From: Melanopsichium pennsylvanicum
Taxonomy: Eukaryota; Basidiomycota; Ustilaginomycetes; Ustilaginales
Direction: 5' to 3'
Length of the DNA stretch: 64,000 bases
NCBI GenBank assembly: GCA_900208305.1
Contig: OAPG01000020.1
Location: 124,001-188,000, forward strand
Positions within the stretch are counted from its first letter, which is position 1, and every line of letters starts with the position of its first letter. Shown one piece after another: positions 52,366 to 62,949 of the stretch. The position numbers were made by a program, and so were the translations under genes. The notes beneath the pieces are model-generated. The model saw only the letters and a program-made list of their open reading frames with translations, ran no database searches and was not told where the DNA came from.

Positions 52366-53383
52366 GATGTAAAAGGCAAATTAGAACAGCTCAAGAGGCA
52401 GAGTAGTATTGTTCGGATCCTAGTGCCTTTCCCAAGGCGCTGGTCAGTCAAGGAAATATGTAGTTACGATCGCTGTACTAGAGTGTAAGTTGATGCGAAC
52501 CGGCTCGTGTAGCAAGATCCTTCCGTAAACGCAAGCTGTATGAAGTTGCGATTGTGATCGGTGCAAGTTGGTAGAAACGCCTTAAAGGACAACGCTTGAT
52601 CTGGCTGGCGTACGGCAACCAATGTGAATGATGCGTTTCTTGAATGAATGTTTATGGGTGTTGAATTAAGGTGAGCGTTGATGATGATTGTCGAAAGTGA
52701 CTCCAATCGAATGTGATGGTATCAGTCAGGTTGGTGTGTGTCAAAGTGAGTGTGTGATTGGACGACGCTACGGCCAACTCAATCGTCAACTGTGTGAGTC
52801 CGTCCGTCCGTCCGTCCATCTAAGTTATCACTAAAATCAGAATAATCCATGCTTGTTTCGTACGGCCCAGCAAAATCGGGTTTGGTCCTTAGCTACGATA
52901 GCCGTACCGTGTATTTTGTACGCATGCATTTCAGACAACCTTTTTTTTTTCCCCCTTCAGAGAGAATGAAAGAGAGCCAACTGTAATCTTGGATTTTTTG
53001 TTGTTGTTGTTGTTGTTTCGTTTCAGCTCAATTTCTGGCCTCGAATTTCACACTTAGTCTGTTCTGTCAAGTATAAGTATTTTAATTTACGGTACTCTGC
53101 TCTGAACTTGAACTTGGAAAAAGGGCTGCACGCAGTCTTCGCATTTCAGCATCACCTGGTTATCGAGCCGATCCTCTTGCTGTGATGCACTTGTCACCTC
53201 TCTCCGCACAAAAGCGCTAATCTTGAGGATCGAATTTCACGCAACGCCGGGCTACAGATGCTCTCATGATGAATAAAGTGATGCTGGAGACGATTGTGCG
53301 AAATGTAGGGCAAGAGGCGGCAACTTGCTGCCAAGATTCGAATGCAAAGATTGCAGTCCAAGCCTTTTCGCAAAAGTTAACTC
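52366..53383. other. Intergenic region with GTCC and TTG microsatellites
   Basis: This holds the promoter of the 4E-binding-like gene and the 3' flank of MGM101. It contains five copies of GTCC (52798-52817), a T9 run near 52940 and a TTG repeat (about 52998-53015). No supportable ORF. Confidence 0.55.
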
Positions 53384-54361
53384 TCAGGCTGTGCCGGTCT
53401 CCTTCCAAGGATACTCGAAAGCCGGATCATCCTTACGACGCCACAACTTCTTTTTCTTACCCGCCGTGTCCTGCGCCCATACCTCTACGCAATGCTTCTT
53501 GCGGAACTGTCGAATAAAGCGCGGATCCCACAATTCAGAAGAGATACCCAAGTCCTTGCAGCATCGCATTAGCGCATTCGACTTTGCACCTTCCGAGGCG
53601 GTAGGAACGCCTGATGGTTTGAAAAACTCTTGTTCGCCTCGTGCGGTGGCAACAAAGCGTCCTTGGCAGATGAGAACCCATTCACGGCTGACAATGCCTT
53701 GACCCACGTTGGTCTCGCTTCGCGGTGCCATGCCCCACCCACCAGGTCCAAAAGCTCGGTTTAGGATGCGCCGATACTTGATCTCTGGGAGGTAGATGAG
53801 TCCGTCTGGCTTGATCTCGACATCGGCCTCGTTAACAGGTGACATGAGGATTTCGATGGCTTCCTTGCTGAAAGAGCGCTCACCAAGACCGGCAAAGCTC
53901 GTCCCCCACTCTTCCGACACGTTGCTCAAAGGTGCCGAGGTAGTGGCAGACAAAGGATTTCCATTCGAACCAGAGAACGAAGATCCGTTGGAGGAGCCAG
54001 AGGTAGATTCGTTGTTGGAGGATCCATTGACAATTCCAGGAGCGGCAACACTAGGGTTGACGTCAACCTCGGCAGGTTGCGAAGCGGGACGGCTCGAGTG
54101 GACGGCAGGGTCATTCGAGTTACCGCTGGCAGTGTACGGCTCTTCGGGAGTATCCGCACTTTCGAGCTTTTCTCGCATCGACTCAGGCAACGGGTGAAGG
54201 TCTTTGAGACTCGTTCGTACTGGCTGCTGTTGTTGCTTGGTGAATGATCGGCTTCGCGAGCTCAGCACAGGTGCGGACGCCGAGGTGAAGCTCCTTGCTG
54301 GTACGCCGACAGTGCTCTGTCGCAACAGGACGCGAGCCACAGAAGTGAATATACTCCTCAT
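53384..54361 (-). CDS. MGM101: Mitochondrial genome maintenance protein Mgm101
   Basis: Mgm101 is a Rad52-like single-strand annealing protein of mitochondrial nucleoids, needed for mtDNA maintenance. From ATG 54361 the product is 325 aa. Residues 1-45 are Arg/Ser/Val-rich and acid-free, a typical mitochondrial presequence. A Ser/Asn/Pro-rich linker of about 110 residues follows. The conserved core starts near residue 155 (WGTSFAGLGERSFSKEA) and contains PDGLIYLPEIKYRRILNRAFGPGGWGM, VSREWVLICQGRFVATARGEQ, SNALMRCCKDLGISSELWDPRFI and FRKKHCVEVW. This core covers the whole yeast DNA-binding domain including its C-terminal Cys and basic residues. The long linker makes it larger than yeast Mgm101 (269). 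An upstream in-frame ATG at 54679 is unlikely. Confidence 0.95.
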   Translation of the reverse strand: MRSIFTSVARVLLRQSTVGVPARSFTSASAPVLSSRSRSFTKQQQQPVRTSLKDLHPLPESMREKLESADTPEEPYTASGNSNDPAVHSSRPASQPAEVDVNPSVAAPGIVNGSSNNESTSGSSNGSSFSGSNGNPLSATTSAPLSNVSEEWGTSFAGLGERSFSKEAIEILMSPVNEADVEIKPDGLIYLPEIKYRRILNRAFGPGGWGMAPRSETNVGQGIVSREWVLICQGRFVATARGEQEFFKPSGVPTASEGAKSNALMRCCKDLGISSELWDPRFIRQFRKKHCVEVWAQDTAGKKKKLWRRKDDPAFEYPWKETGTA

Positions 54362-55015
54362 TGTGAATTTGAAGAGAGGGTTCACGTCGAATACCAATCT
54401 GCTGGAAATGCAGGTGGGGGGTAGGCGAGGTTGGACGCTGGGTGGCAGCCGATGCAGGCTTTCGTTTTGATCTTCTGTGTTTTCAATTTGATCCGACTCC
54501 AGGAAACAAAAGCGTATCTTTGCTTGCGTCTTGATGAGAAGAGAGATAAATCTATGATGGTGAAGATGAGGAAATCTTGACTCAGTTCTATGAATTGCAC
54601 CGTGCTCATCCGTGTTCAACCCTATGATGCAACTTCTGCCAAAAACTGACGGGATGCGCACCTTTGTGGAGGCCGTCATTCACTCGCGCGGTAGGATCGA
54701 TCGATTTTGTCCTTCAAACATACACACGTGAAGGTGTTGAGACGCGAAGTCAATCGTACTGCCGCACAATACAGAAGAAAGTTCTTGTCTAACACCATCA
54801 ACCCTTGTGTCTGGAACACTTTTTGCGACATCTAAACCTGCGCATCGTCAATCGATACTGACGCTCAGGTGCTTCCACTACTACGGATCTTGCTCTCGTG
54901 GCAGCCCGAACCTGTCACTATCAAGCTTGGCTCGAGTGCTCAGTTCTTGTAGCAAAAGTCGAATTGTGGTCGCACCGGATCGCAACCCTTCGCACAGACC
55001 TACCGTCGGCCCACC
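54362..55015. other. Divergent promoter of MGM101 and LEO1
   Basis: 654 bp with no supportable ORF. A CACGTG E-box lies at 54725-54730. Nothing else stands out. Confidence 0.5.
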
Positions 55016-56893
55016 ATGTCGGATCAAGAGGCTGGTAGATCGCCAGCAGCTGATGCTGAACAGACTGTCGCAACACCGATTCCACAACAAGCTGGAGATA
55101 CTGCGCCTGCACCAACAGAATCCAACGGTGACGATCTCGAAAACGATCTTTTCGGAGATGACGACGACGACGACGATGGGGAGCAAATCCGCCTAACTCA
55201 GCGCAACGCCTTCCGTCAGCAAGAAGCTTCGACTACACAGGCATCTGCAAAGGACGACGTTGACGACGATGACGAAGACGAAGGAGTCCGACGCAAGGTC
55301 CGCCGTCCACGCCAACGGGTTGCCTCAAACTCTGCCTCCCCTGCTCCCACTGGCAGCAACGGTCTCGCTGCCCCTGCACCTCTCGACCCCTCTTCTCCCG
55401 TCCGCGGTCAAGGTGACGATCGCTCCGATCGATCATCTCGCTCTGGCAGTCCATATGACCGAGAAGGTTCGCAAGATTTGGATGAAGAAGCCCGACGCCA
55501 GCTCGAATACAAAGAGGACGAAGAAGAGGATCTGCCCGCAGACGATAATATCGAGGTTGCCCACCTCGCCCTCCCTCAGCTTCCCGTCAGAAGGACAAAA
55601 GAACATTGGCTGGCTAGAATACCCCACTTCCTCCGCTACGTTACTACCCCCTTTGACCCCAGCACTTGGGATGAGGACAAGGAAGAACAGATGCTGCTGA
55701 ATGAAGGCTTCAACTCTCAGTTTGGAAGCGATATTGGTGCAGCTTCCCTGTTGAGAACATCCAACACCATTCGTTGGAGGTACACGGATCAGGTGGATGA
55801 GGATGGCGCAAAAATTCCAGAATCCAACGCGAGGATTGTACGATGGAGCGATGGAACCATGTCGCTTCAAGTAGGTAGCGAACTGTTCGACATTACACAG
55901 CAAACCGAAAAGGGCAGAGTAGGGACCACCGACACTGGAACCAACACTCCTCAAATGGCTTCCAGCTCTCAAGCTGCCGGTCCTAGTTCGCAACTCTTGA
56001 GCCAAGCCACTCAAACCATGCCCATGGGTTCCAGTGGCTCCTCTAACCGTCCCGCCCAGTCCTTGTCGTACCTTGTAGTGCCACACGAACGTGAAGAGGT
56101 CATGGAGTCGCAAGGTCCGATTGCAGGAACTCTTGCCTTCACCCCTGCCGATACACAATCTGAAACGCATCGTAGGATCGCCAAAGCGCTTCGATTTCAA
56201 AAGACCGCACGAGTCGTCGCCACTGCTGCGGGAGCTGGTGCGCTGGATCCTGAAGTGGAAAAGGCTCGAATTGAGAAAGAACTCAAGGATGCCGAAAAGA
56301 AACGCGTCCGTGAGCGTCAGAAAGCCGATCGCAAGAGCGGTAAGTTTGACGACGACATGTTTGACGTGGATTCGCGTCGTCGAAGTCGATATGTCGGTGG
56401 ACGCAAAACGGGTGCAGGTCCGCGCAATGCCGACTATTACAGCGATGAGAGCGATCTCGGTGGCGCTGCGGACCAAGTCGCCATGGGGGGCAGCAAGAGG
56501 AGTGCAGCATCAGCCGCGCAGAGGTATGCGGAAGATGACGATGACGGATTCATCGTGGATGACGAAGGCGATGATGATGAGGATGAGGATGGGAATGGCG
56601 GAAGAAGTGGTGGTGGGAAGAGGAAGAAGAAGAGGAGTTCGGATGATGAGGATGCAATGGAGGTAGATGATGAACCGGATGAGATGGAGTTGGCCGAACA
56701 GAAGATCGAAGAGGCAGAAAGGGCGAGGAAGAAGGCTGCTGCACGTGAGTCTGGGGCGGAAAAACCAAGAAGGCCTGAACCCGCTTTCTCTTCGGATGAG
56801 GATGAACAGGATGCCGAGACTGACAAAGATGCTCAGGCTGCGAGTCAGTCGATCGCTAAGAAGAAGCGCATCATCGAGAGCGATGACGAGTGA
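55016..56893 (+). CDS. LEO1: RNA polymerase II-associated factor Leo1 (Paf1 complex)
   Basis: Leo1 is a subunit of the Paf1 elongation complex in the nucleus, linked to histone modification. The 625-aa product has an acidic N-terminus (DDLENDLFGDDDDDDD), then basic and Ser/Pro stretches. The Leo1 core begins near residue 178: EVAHLALPQLPV, YVTTPFDPSTWDE, LLRTSNTIRWRYTD, NARIVRWSDGTMSLQVG, then SLSYLVVPHE and HRRIAKALRFQKTARV. The C-terminus is highly charged, with EADD/DEDE and KKR blocks and a Lys/Arg cluster (GGKRKKKRSS). This acidic-core-charged tail order is characteristic. No intron is needed. Confidence 0.93.
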   Translation: MSDQEAGRSPAADAEQTVATPIPQQAGDTAPAPTESNGDDLENDLFGDDDDDDDGEQIRLTQRNAFRQQEASTTQASAKDDVDDDDEDEGVRRKVRRPRQRVASNSASPAPTGSNGLAAPAPLDPSSPVRGQGDDRSDRSSRSGSPYDREGSQDLDEEARRQLEYKEDEEEDLPADDNIEVAHLALPQLPVRRTKEHWLARIPHFLRYVTTPFDPSTWDEDKEEQMLLNEGFNSQFGSDIGAASLLRTSNTIRWRYTDQVDEDGAKIPESNARIVRWSDGTMSLQVGSELFDITQQTEKGRVGTTDTGTNTPQMASSSQAAGPSSQLLSQATQTMPMGSSGSSNRPAQSLSYLVVPHEREEVMESQGPIAGTLAFTPADTQSETHRRIAKALRFQKTARVVATAAGAGALDPEVEKARIEKELKDAEKKRVRERQKADRKSGKFDDDMFDVDSRRRSRYVGGRKTGAGPRNADYYSDESDLGGAADQVAMGGSKRSAASAAQRYAEDDDDGFIVDDEGDDDEDEDGNGGRSGGGKRKKKRSSDDEDAMEVDDEPDEMELAEQKIEEAERARKKAAARESGAEKPRRPEPAFSSDEDEQDAETDKDAQAASQSIAKKKRIIESDDE

Positions 56894-57656
56894 TCAGATC
56901 CATGCTTCCTCAAACCATTCTTCGTGTTCAGAACTGTAGAGTTCACCTTCTTGTCAAGCTCAGTCTTGACTCAATGTACCCAATTAGCATCCAAAGCAAT
57001 TTGTGGACCTCGACTTGAAAGCTTCCTTCACCGCACGCGCTTCCCCTTTGTGTCGTGTAACCTTCCCTTATTTTCTTCACCGTGCTCACTGACCTGGGCG
57101 CCTCACATTGCGAAGCGTACACATTCGATCGACGGAGCCATGATCACACAAGCTTGATCAAATGTCCGGACCCAAAATTTGATCTGAAAAGTCATGTATT
57201 TGTGCAAGGGCAACACTGAGAGTTTGTTTGTGTGCGTGTGTGTTTGTGGGAGGTGGAACGAAAACGACAAATTGTGGATGTAGGGGTTGTGCTGATGTGA
57301 TGTGATATACAACGCGCAGAGCAACCTGAAGCATCGCGCATACTGATGACTCTGGCGCAAAAGACCTAGAAACATTTCCTCCTCACCCTTGGTTGTACTG
57401 CCCTTTATTTTGTTGAGAAAGTACGACCGAGAAGGAAGCAAGGTTCTTGTTCTTCTTTTTTTGGTGTGGTTGGGAAGTGTGCGACAAAGAAAGAAAATGA
57501 AATCGATATGCAAGCATCCTGAGATGACTATACGAGTGTCGAAGTTGCAAACGAGGCAGGGGCGATCATACTGAACGAAAGAGTGCAACGTAACAAGAAA
57601 AGGAAACCGGAAACCTGAGGGAACGAAAGCGAAAGGAATTGCTAACGAGAACAAGT
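56894..57656. other. Convergent gap between LEO1 and eL37
   Basis: 763 bp of 3' flanks. The small ORFs (57103-57654 minus) are low-complexity and unlike known proteins. A GT-rich stretch lies near 57225-57250. No homopolymer longer than seven was noted. Confidence 0.5.
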
Positions 57657-58456
57657 TTAGGCGACAACCTTCTTGCCGGCAGCGCCAGTCTGGAAACCGT
57701 TCTTGGCGCGGCGGCTAACGTTCTTGAGGTAGCGCATGCGGCCTGTACCGGTGGTCTTTCTGCGCTTAGCCTTCTGGCCCCACTCGTAAGAGCGGATCTT
57801 AGCGGCGGGGTAACCGCAAGAAGCGCAAACCTTCTTTTGACGGTGGAAAGAGCGAGCGTTGCATCGTCGGCAGACGGTGTGCGTCTTGGTGCTGCGAGGG
57901 GTTGGGGGTTGAAAAGTCGAGAGTGAGATGGTAGGATAACGTGTGAGCGGACTGCAACGTGTTTGCGGACTGAGGATCTCCCACCAGTTCTCCAAGCTGC
58001 AAAGGGAACATCCCAAACTTGCCTCCCGAAACCTGATCCATGACATGAACAATGCTGTGATTCTAATCAATCATGCAGCTGATCCGAGGTCTGCTAGCGC
58101 CGGTCCCACATAGGTGGGCGTCTGCAGTCTTCTTTGCAATGCCGATCGTCTTTCCACCGAAGCTGTGAGGATCTCTGCAATGTGCCGAAGCCATTGTAGA
58201 ATGTCCCGTGTATCTCTTTAGCATGGTGAGGTAAGCGTCTGGTCTCGCGTGCCTCTGGTGGATACTCTCTTTCTTGCGGTTCGTCTGGCTCTGGTTCCTC
58301 CTGTTCGAGAACCCGTCTGAACATGTTGTAGTGATACTCTAAAGAGTGTAATTGTTCGTCTTTCCCCTTTGCAGTGCAGAACAGCTGTGATGGAGGCGTT
58401 GACTGGCAAGTGATACTTACTGTCGCTTACCGAAAGAGGTGGTACCCTTCGTCATC
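57657..58456 (-). CDS. RPL37: 60S ribosomal protein eL37 with a 530-bp intron
   Basis: Exons 58456-58422 (35 nt) and 57891-57657; intron 58421-57892 (GTAAGT...TCGCAG) leaves a split His codon. The 89-aa product is [11 protein letters not shown] then [35 protein letters not shown] and [19 protein letters not shown]. The four-Cys zinc finger (CxxC...CxxC) and the TTGTGRM signature of eL37 are intact, and length matches yeast Rpl37 (88). The first intron falls at the usual early position of this gene. I see no CTGA box D on the transcribed strand within the intron, so a box C/D snoRNA is unlikely there. Confidence 0.95.
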
Positions 58457-60166
58457 TTTTGTGATTGGGTGAAAATACGAAAGATGAAAGGATAGATTGA
58501 TGATTAGGGACTGTTGCGGCAATAATGGTGATGTTGGTGTTCCACGTCGAGCGATATGGAGGACAATCCAAAAACTGCGATCTTCTCGGCGATAGTGGTT
58601 GGGCTGATCGAGAATTCAGTCTTGCGTACTGAAAGAGCGAATGCTAGTTTGATTGGTAAACCAAGGTCTTCTCGCAAATGAAAGATTGCTGATTGAGACT
58701 GATTGAGAGCGAGCAAGCGAGACAGTTGCGGATGCTGAGTGGACGTGGCGAGGGTGTTTCTGTTCACGAATGGTACTTTCGAGGTCGCAAATCTTTTCCT
58801 TCTAAAACGGATGATCGTGGATGCTGGCTGTACGTATGAAGCTGATGTGGTCGTTGCGATCGCAGTTTCTGTCTTGTCCAAAGATGTGGATGAAGATGCT
58901 GATGTCGAGCTTACCTTGGTTAGAGTATGTCTTGAGAGTTGCTGGTGGGAGCAGAGAGAAGGTGCGGTATCGACGAGAGGCTTGGGACCTCTGGTTGAGT
59001 GGATTCCGACTTGGTCAGCTAGCGTGGGCTGCAACACGGACAGCGGTTGTGCTGTCTCCAATTTGATTCGACTGCGTTCAAAGTCTTGACACTTTTCCAG
59101 TTGCACGCACCTCGTCCCGGCTCTCTGTAGCTTTAGCCACGAGCTTGGTTGTAAAGCGGGGCCGAACATGTGCAGATTCAATCTGGTTGCCAATCTCTAG
59201 TCAAAATATATCTTCCTGATCACGTGATATAAAAACTCCCACGCTTCTTTTGATCACAACTCGAATTCCAACCCCATCTGACCAAAGATCTTGGCCGCGC
59301 GCCAGATCTTTTGGGTATGGCAGGCTCAATTTAAAAAAACGCCAGAATTTATTTATTTTTCCTCCCGATTCGAATGTTAGTTTGTGGGTCGGATTTGAGC
59401 TCGAACGAATTTCTACGAGTCAAGGCTGCTGAGAGAGTGCCAGTGTCCAACCAACGAGAGCCGACGGTGGGCAATACGCAAAAGTCTGGATCCAAGCCTT
59501 CTTCCTCTTCCCCCAAGTCACACCTCGACCTCACCGCATATCAATCACATAGCGTAAGTACTCTATCACCAAATCAGCATCATCAAATACGGAACATGGA
59601 GGCCATATGGATGACATAGCGATCACGATCCGACAGAGCACGGCAGGTCATTGCAGGATGAGGTGAATGGGGATCGTCTAAGAGTATTCAGCTGCTGAAG
59701 GGACATACCACCAAGGATGAACATCATGTTCTACAAACGCCTGGCAAAAGGAGACTTGTCATGCAGGCTCTCAAGCGTTTTCAGAGGCATTGGTCGAGGC
59801 TTTGCGCATAGCACCATATTAGGACTTGATGGACCTTGCATGCGCAATGGTGAGTGCTGCAAAAACACACCAATCACAACGACAGCGTCTTTGAACGGCG
59901 GAGGAGATAGGGCTTAATTATAGCAGAGTCAAATGGGCAATGGTCATGATTCTCGCGCAACCAGAGTACTCGAGAGCAGCTTGCCGACCTCTTTCACTTT
60001 TGCTGTTTTTTCGGTTCCTTGCTCTATTTCCTTTAGGGATCTTGCCTGCGAAAGTTAAGCATCATACGTGATACTTACTGGAGGCCCTTGTTTCAACCCT
60101 TTTTTTCGCACCATCCACCAAACCTTTTTCTCCTTTCAACCAACCGCTTGACATCCGACAGAAAAA
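58457..60166. other. 1.7-kb divergent region between eL37 and eL30
   Basis: It holds both ribosomal-protein promoters. A 229-codon minus ORF (58504-59193) has no recognisable domain and overlaps the eL37 promoter, so I do not call it. A perfect palindrome ATCACGTGAT at 59219-59228 is followed directly by TATAAAAA, promoter-like for a small spliced candidate described under findings. Confidence 0.45.
59374..59811 (+). CDS. Speculative small spliced gene, 99 aa
   Basis: Downstream of an E-box/TATA-like element, exon 59374-59553 ends exactly at AGC|GTAAGT. An acceptor TTCAG at 59687-59691 leads in the same phase into exon 59692-59811 with a TAG stop. The joined product is 99 aa with a Ser-rich middle and a basic, possibly helical end (GKRRLVMQALKRFQRHW). 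I know no family, the branch point is weak, and phase agreement alone has a one-in-three chance. Confidence 0.2.
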
Positions 60167-60614
60167 ATGGCACCCAAGGCTAAGAAGTCGTCTCAGGACA
60201 ACATCAACACCAAGCTCCAGCTTGTGATCAAGTCTGGTAAGGTCGCTCTTGGCCTTAAGAGCGCCCTCAAGAACATGCGCTCTGGCAAGGCTAAGCTCAT
60301 CCTCATCTCGGCCAACACCCCTCCGCTTCGCAAGTCCGAGATCGAGTACTACGCCATGCTTTCCAAGACTGCCGTTCACCACTACCAGGGCACCAACGTC
60401 GCTCTCGGTACTGCTGCCGGTAAGCTCTTCCGCGTCGGGTAAGTTTCTTGGTTTCACCACATGATATACTCAAATCAGACCACCTTGGTACACGAACAGA
60501 ACCTAACGCTCAATCCTCTCCCTTGCATTTCGTCACATGGCTTGTTCCAACAACAGTGTCATGACCATCCTCGACGCTGGTGACTCGGACCTTCTCTCCA
60601 CCATCGCTGCCTAA
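60167..60614 (+). CDS. RPL30: 60S ribosomal protein eL30 (one intron near 3' end)
   Basis: Exons 60167-60438 and 60557-60614; intron 60439-60556 (GTAAGT...AACAG, 118 bp) splits a Gly codon. The 109-aa product reads [86 protein letters not shown]. This is eL30, an L7Ae-fold RNA-binding protein of the large subunit, which in yeast also represses splicing of its own pre-mRNA; whether that applies here is unknown, since this intron lies near the 3' end rather than near the start. Length is close to yeast Rpl30 (105). Confidence 0.95.
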
Positions 60615-62949
60615 ATTGGTTGGCTTTGCAAGGGTGTCAGAACCTTGCGATCCTCGTTTCGATTCGTTTATTATCCTGGCACTCTACACTAATCATTCTA
60701 TGTAATGTACAATGCATGACGACCGCATGACGCTTGGCTATGTTTGGTTAGCGATCTGTCCGGCACCACCCTTAGCACGTTCCCCCTCAAAAATGTCAGT
60801 TATTGGCATACAGGTCATCATCTCTCCTCGCTGTTGCGACTGTGGTATGTGGTGCTTTTCTTTCCCCATCGAGTTTGCATCGAGTTTGTGGCAGATGCTT
60901 GAGACAAAGTCGGGAATGTGATAGAACGGGTCAAGGCAAATACAGATGGGGAATAGGAATGAGCGAAGAATAGGTCATGTTCGAAGATGACTAGTCGGAT
61001 GGTTGGTATAGCGGCAAAGTGTGTATGCTCGGCGTGTGCAATGCGTGTTGGTGCTGTGATGTACTACGGTTGAGTTGAGTTGATGTTGATGATGAAACTT
61101 GTGAAGTTGGATGATGTTGGGCAGTTGTTGTTGGTGGCGTGTTTTTCTTGCGAGGTTGAGCCCCACCCATTCTTGCCAATCCAAAGGTTGCGGTATTGTG
61201 ATCGACATAGGCGGCTGGTGAAGAAGTGTTGGTTCCCATCGTATTTTTGTTTTTTAGGAGTGAGCGGTGAAAGATGCCGCCCCAAAAAAGAAGTTGGATG
61301 TATGTCTGCTATCGGTCTGAGAGACTAGTTTGTTTGTTGGGAGATGACACTCACGGCGAGATGCTATGAACAGGGAAAGGGATCGGATATGATATGCAAT
61401 TTGGGGACCGGGCAGGCTGGAGGGGGATTGATGACCATATCCATGTCCAATGTACTCTCTCGTTTGGCTCGGGTAAATTGGCGGGTGGAGGTTAATCGCA
61501 AGATGTTAGAGCTTTTAACACAACACTGAAAAAGTCTCGCCGATTGGTCCAAGCTCTTTCTAACTAAAGCAGAAAGCGAATAGCATCATGGTACAGCAAT
61601 ACATTTGTTACGGTTTTGTCGCCGTTGCTCAGAGCTGAAAAAAATACTCCGCTTTTACTTGGAGAATGATATCTATGTCAATTTTGACGATGGTTATCGT
61701 ATGTGACCGTGTGGAAGAATCAAAGTGGAGGTGAGCGATTGATTGATGTTGAGCAGTTCTGCAGAAGAGAAGAGGGTGATGAGGAACAAGAGGTTCAATT
61801 CGGCTAATATGGAAAAGGCAATCTTCTGTCGTCATGTTGATGCGAATGAACTGTTGCGAATGAACTGTTGCACACTGTACAGAGTGAGTCCATTATTAAG
61901 GGCTGCTGATGGGCGGCGGCTGACTGACTGAAATGAGTTTTGTATGTAACGTGCACAGTGTGACAGAGTGTATTTTAATGCTGATTAGAGCTGAAATTCG
62001 CTCTCAAAGGTTAAGTTAGAGTAAAGTACCTTTAAGACTACAAATCTGTACAAATTTGTGGGTACTGTGTAAATAATAGCTTATGGAGGTAGAAAAAGAA
62101 AGAGTTGGTCCGAGCCGCAACCGCAACCGCAACCGCAACCGGAGACTGAGCTCTTGAGACACGCAAATTGGTTTGACTCGTCTGGTGGACTGACACCGCG
62201 CTCTGCTGGTTCGCTTTCTTTGCAGTCACTTTGCCAGTCAACTCTTGCTCACACATAGTGTAGTACTCCATACAATAATACATACACATACACAAACTAC
62301 GCCAACCGAAGCCTCCATCTCTACTTGTCACATTCACTACCCGCCTTCTTTTACTCCTCCTCTTCTCCCCTTGTCTTCTATAACGGCTTCTATCCTTGTC
62401 TCAAACTGAAGCAAGAGGCTCGCTCTTCACTCTTCATCACAATCGCTTTGATTCACTTCCGCTCATTCCATCATATCGCAGTTGGTCGTTCAGCATCTCC
62501 TCAAGCCCCGCTACACTTTGAGCCTTGATTGCCCGGGTCAAACAATCTTGATCTTTTTCAAGCTCGCTCATAATCACAACTGTCGTGTCTGCTTATCAAC
62601 ACTTGTCGCTTCGACTTGCTTCACCGTCGGTACCACTGGTTGTACACGCCTCATTCCATTCCTCTAACCCAGATTCGAACGCAGACGTGGCACACTCGCA
62701 GAGCACATGCCTCTGTCTCCTCGCATCATCGCACCATACGTTTCACCATCCCAGCCACAAACTTCCTTTCGAGCTTCAAAGCTGCCCCTCCGCTTTGCTT
62801 CGTATTCCAGCAACAAGAAGCCGCCGATCAAACACGTCTAGTTTCAAGTCAGCGCTCTTCATTCAGCATTCGGCGTCCCATCCTCTACTCTACACGATCT
62901 ACAACTCTTGTAGTACGCAGCAATCATGTTCAAGTCATTCGGAAAGATC
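60615..62949. other. 2.3-kb region upstream of the PPZ-type phosphatase
   Basis: No supportable gene. It contains four tandem CCGCAA units (62115-62138), short direct repeats such as GCGAATGAACTGTT around 61842-61869, and a pyrimidine-rich stretch from about 62340 that likely contains the phosphatase leader. All ORFs here are short. Confidence 0.5.

Noticed and set aside
58150..58200. U6 snRNA-like string (CTTCGGCACAT...GCAGAGAT) in the eL37 intron
   Set aside because: Lacks the invariant ACAGAGA box and the AGC triad at proper spacing; only short matches.
58504..59193. 229-codon minus-strand ORF upstream of eL37
   Set aside because: No domain or familiar motif, Ser/Thr/Gln-rich composition, and it overlaps the expected eL37 promoter; a long chance ORF is likelier.
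9042..59228. CACGTG E-boxes in several intergenic regions (9042, 37357, 39446, 54725, 59221)
   Set aside because: About one per 4 kb is expected by chance, so recurrence alone is not evidence of a shared regulon; only the 59219 palindrome and the 9037 composite were kept as local notes.
60030..60085. 5S rRNA-like fragment with GTTAAGCA upstream of eL30
   Set aside because: Match limited to a few short words; no full 5S internal control region or length.
62115..62138. CCGCAA hexamer repeat as telomere-like sequence
   Set aside because: Only four copies and unlike the TTAGGG-type telomere repeat; a simple microsatellite.
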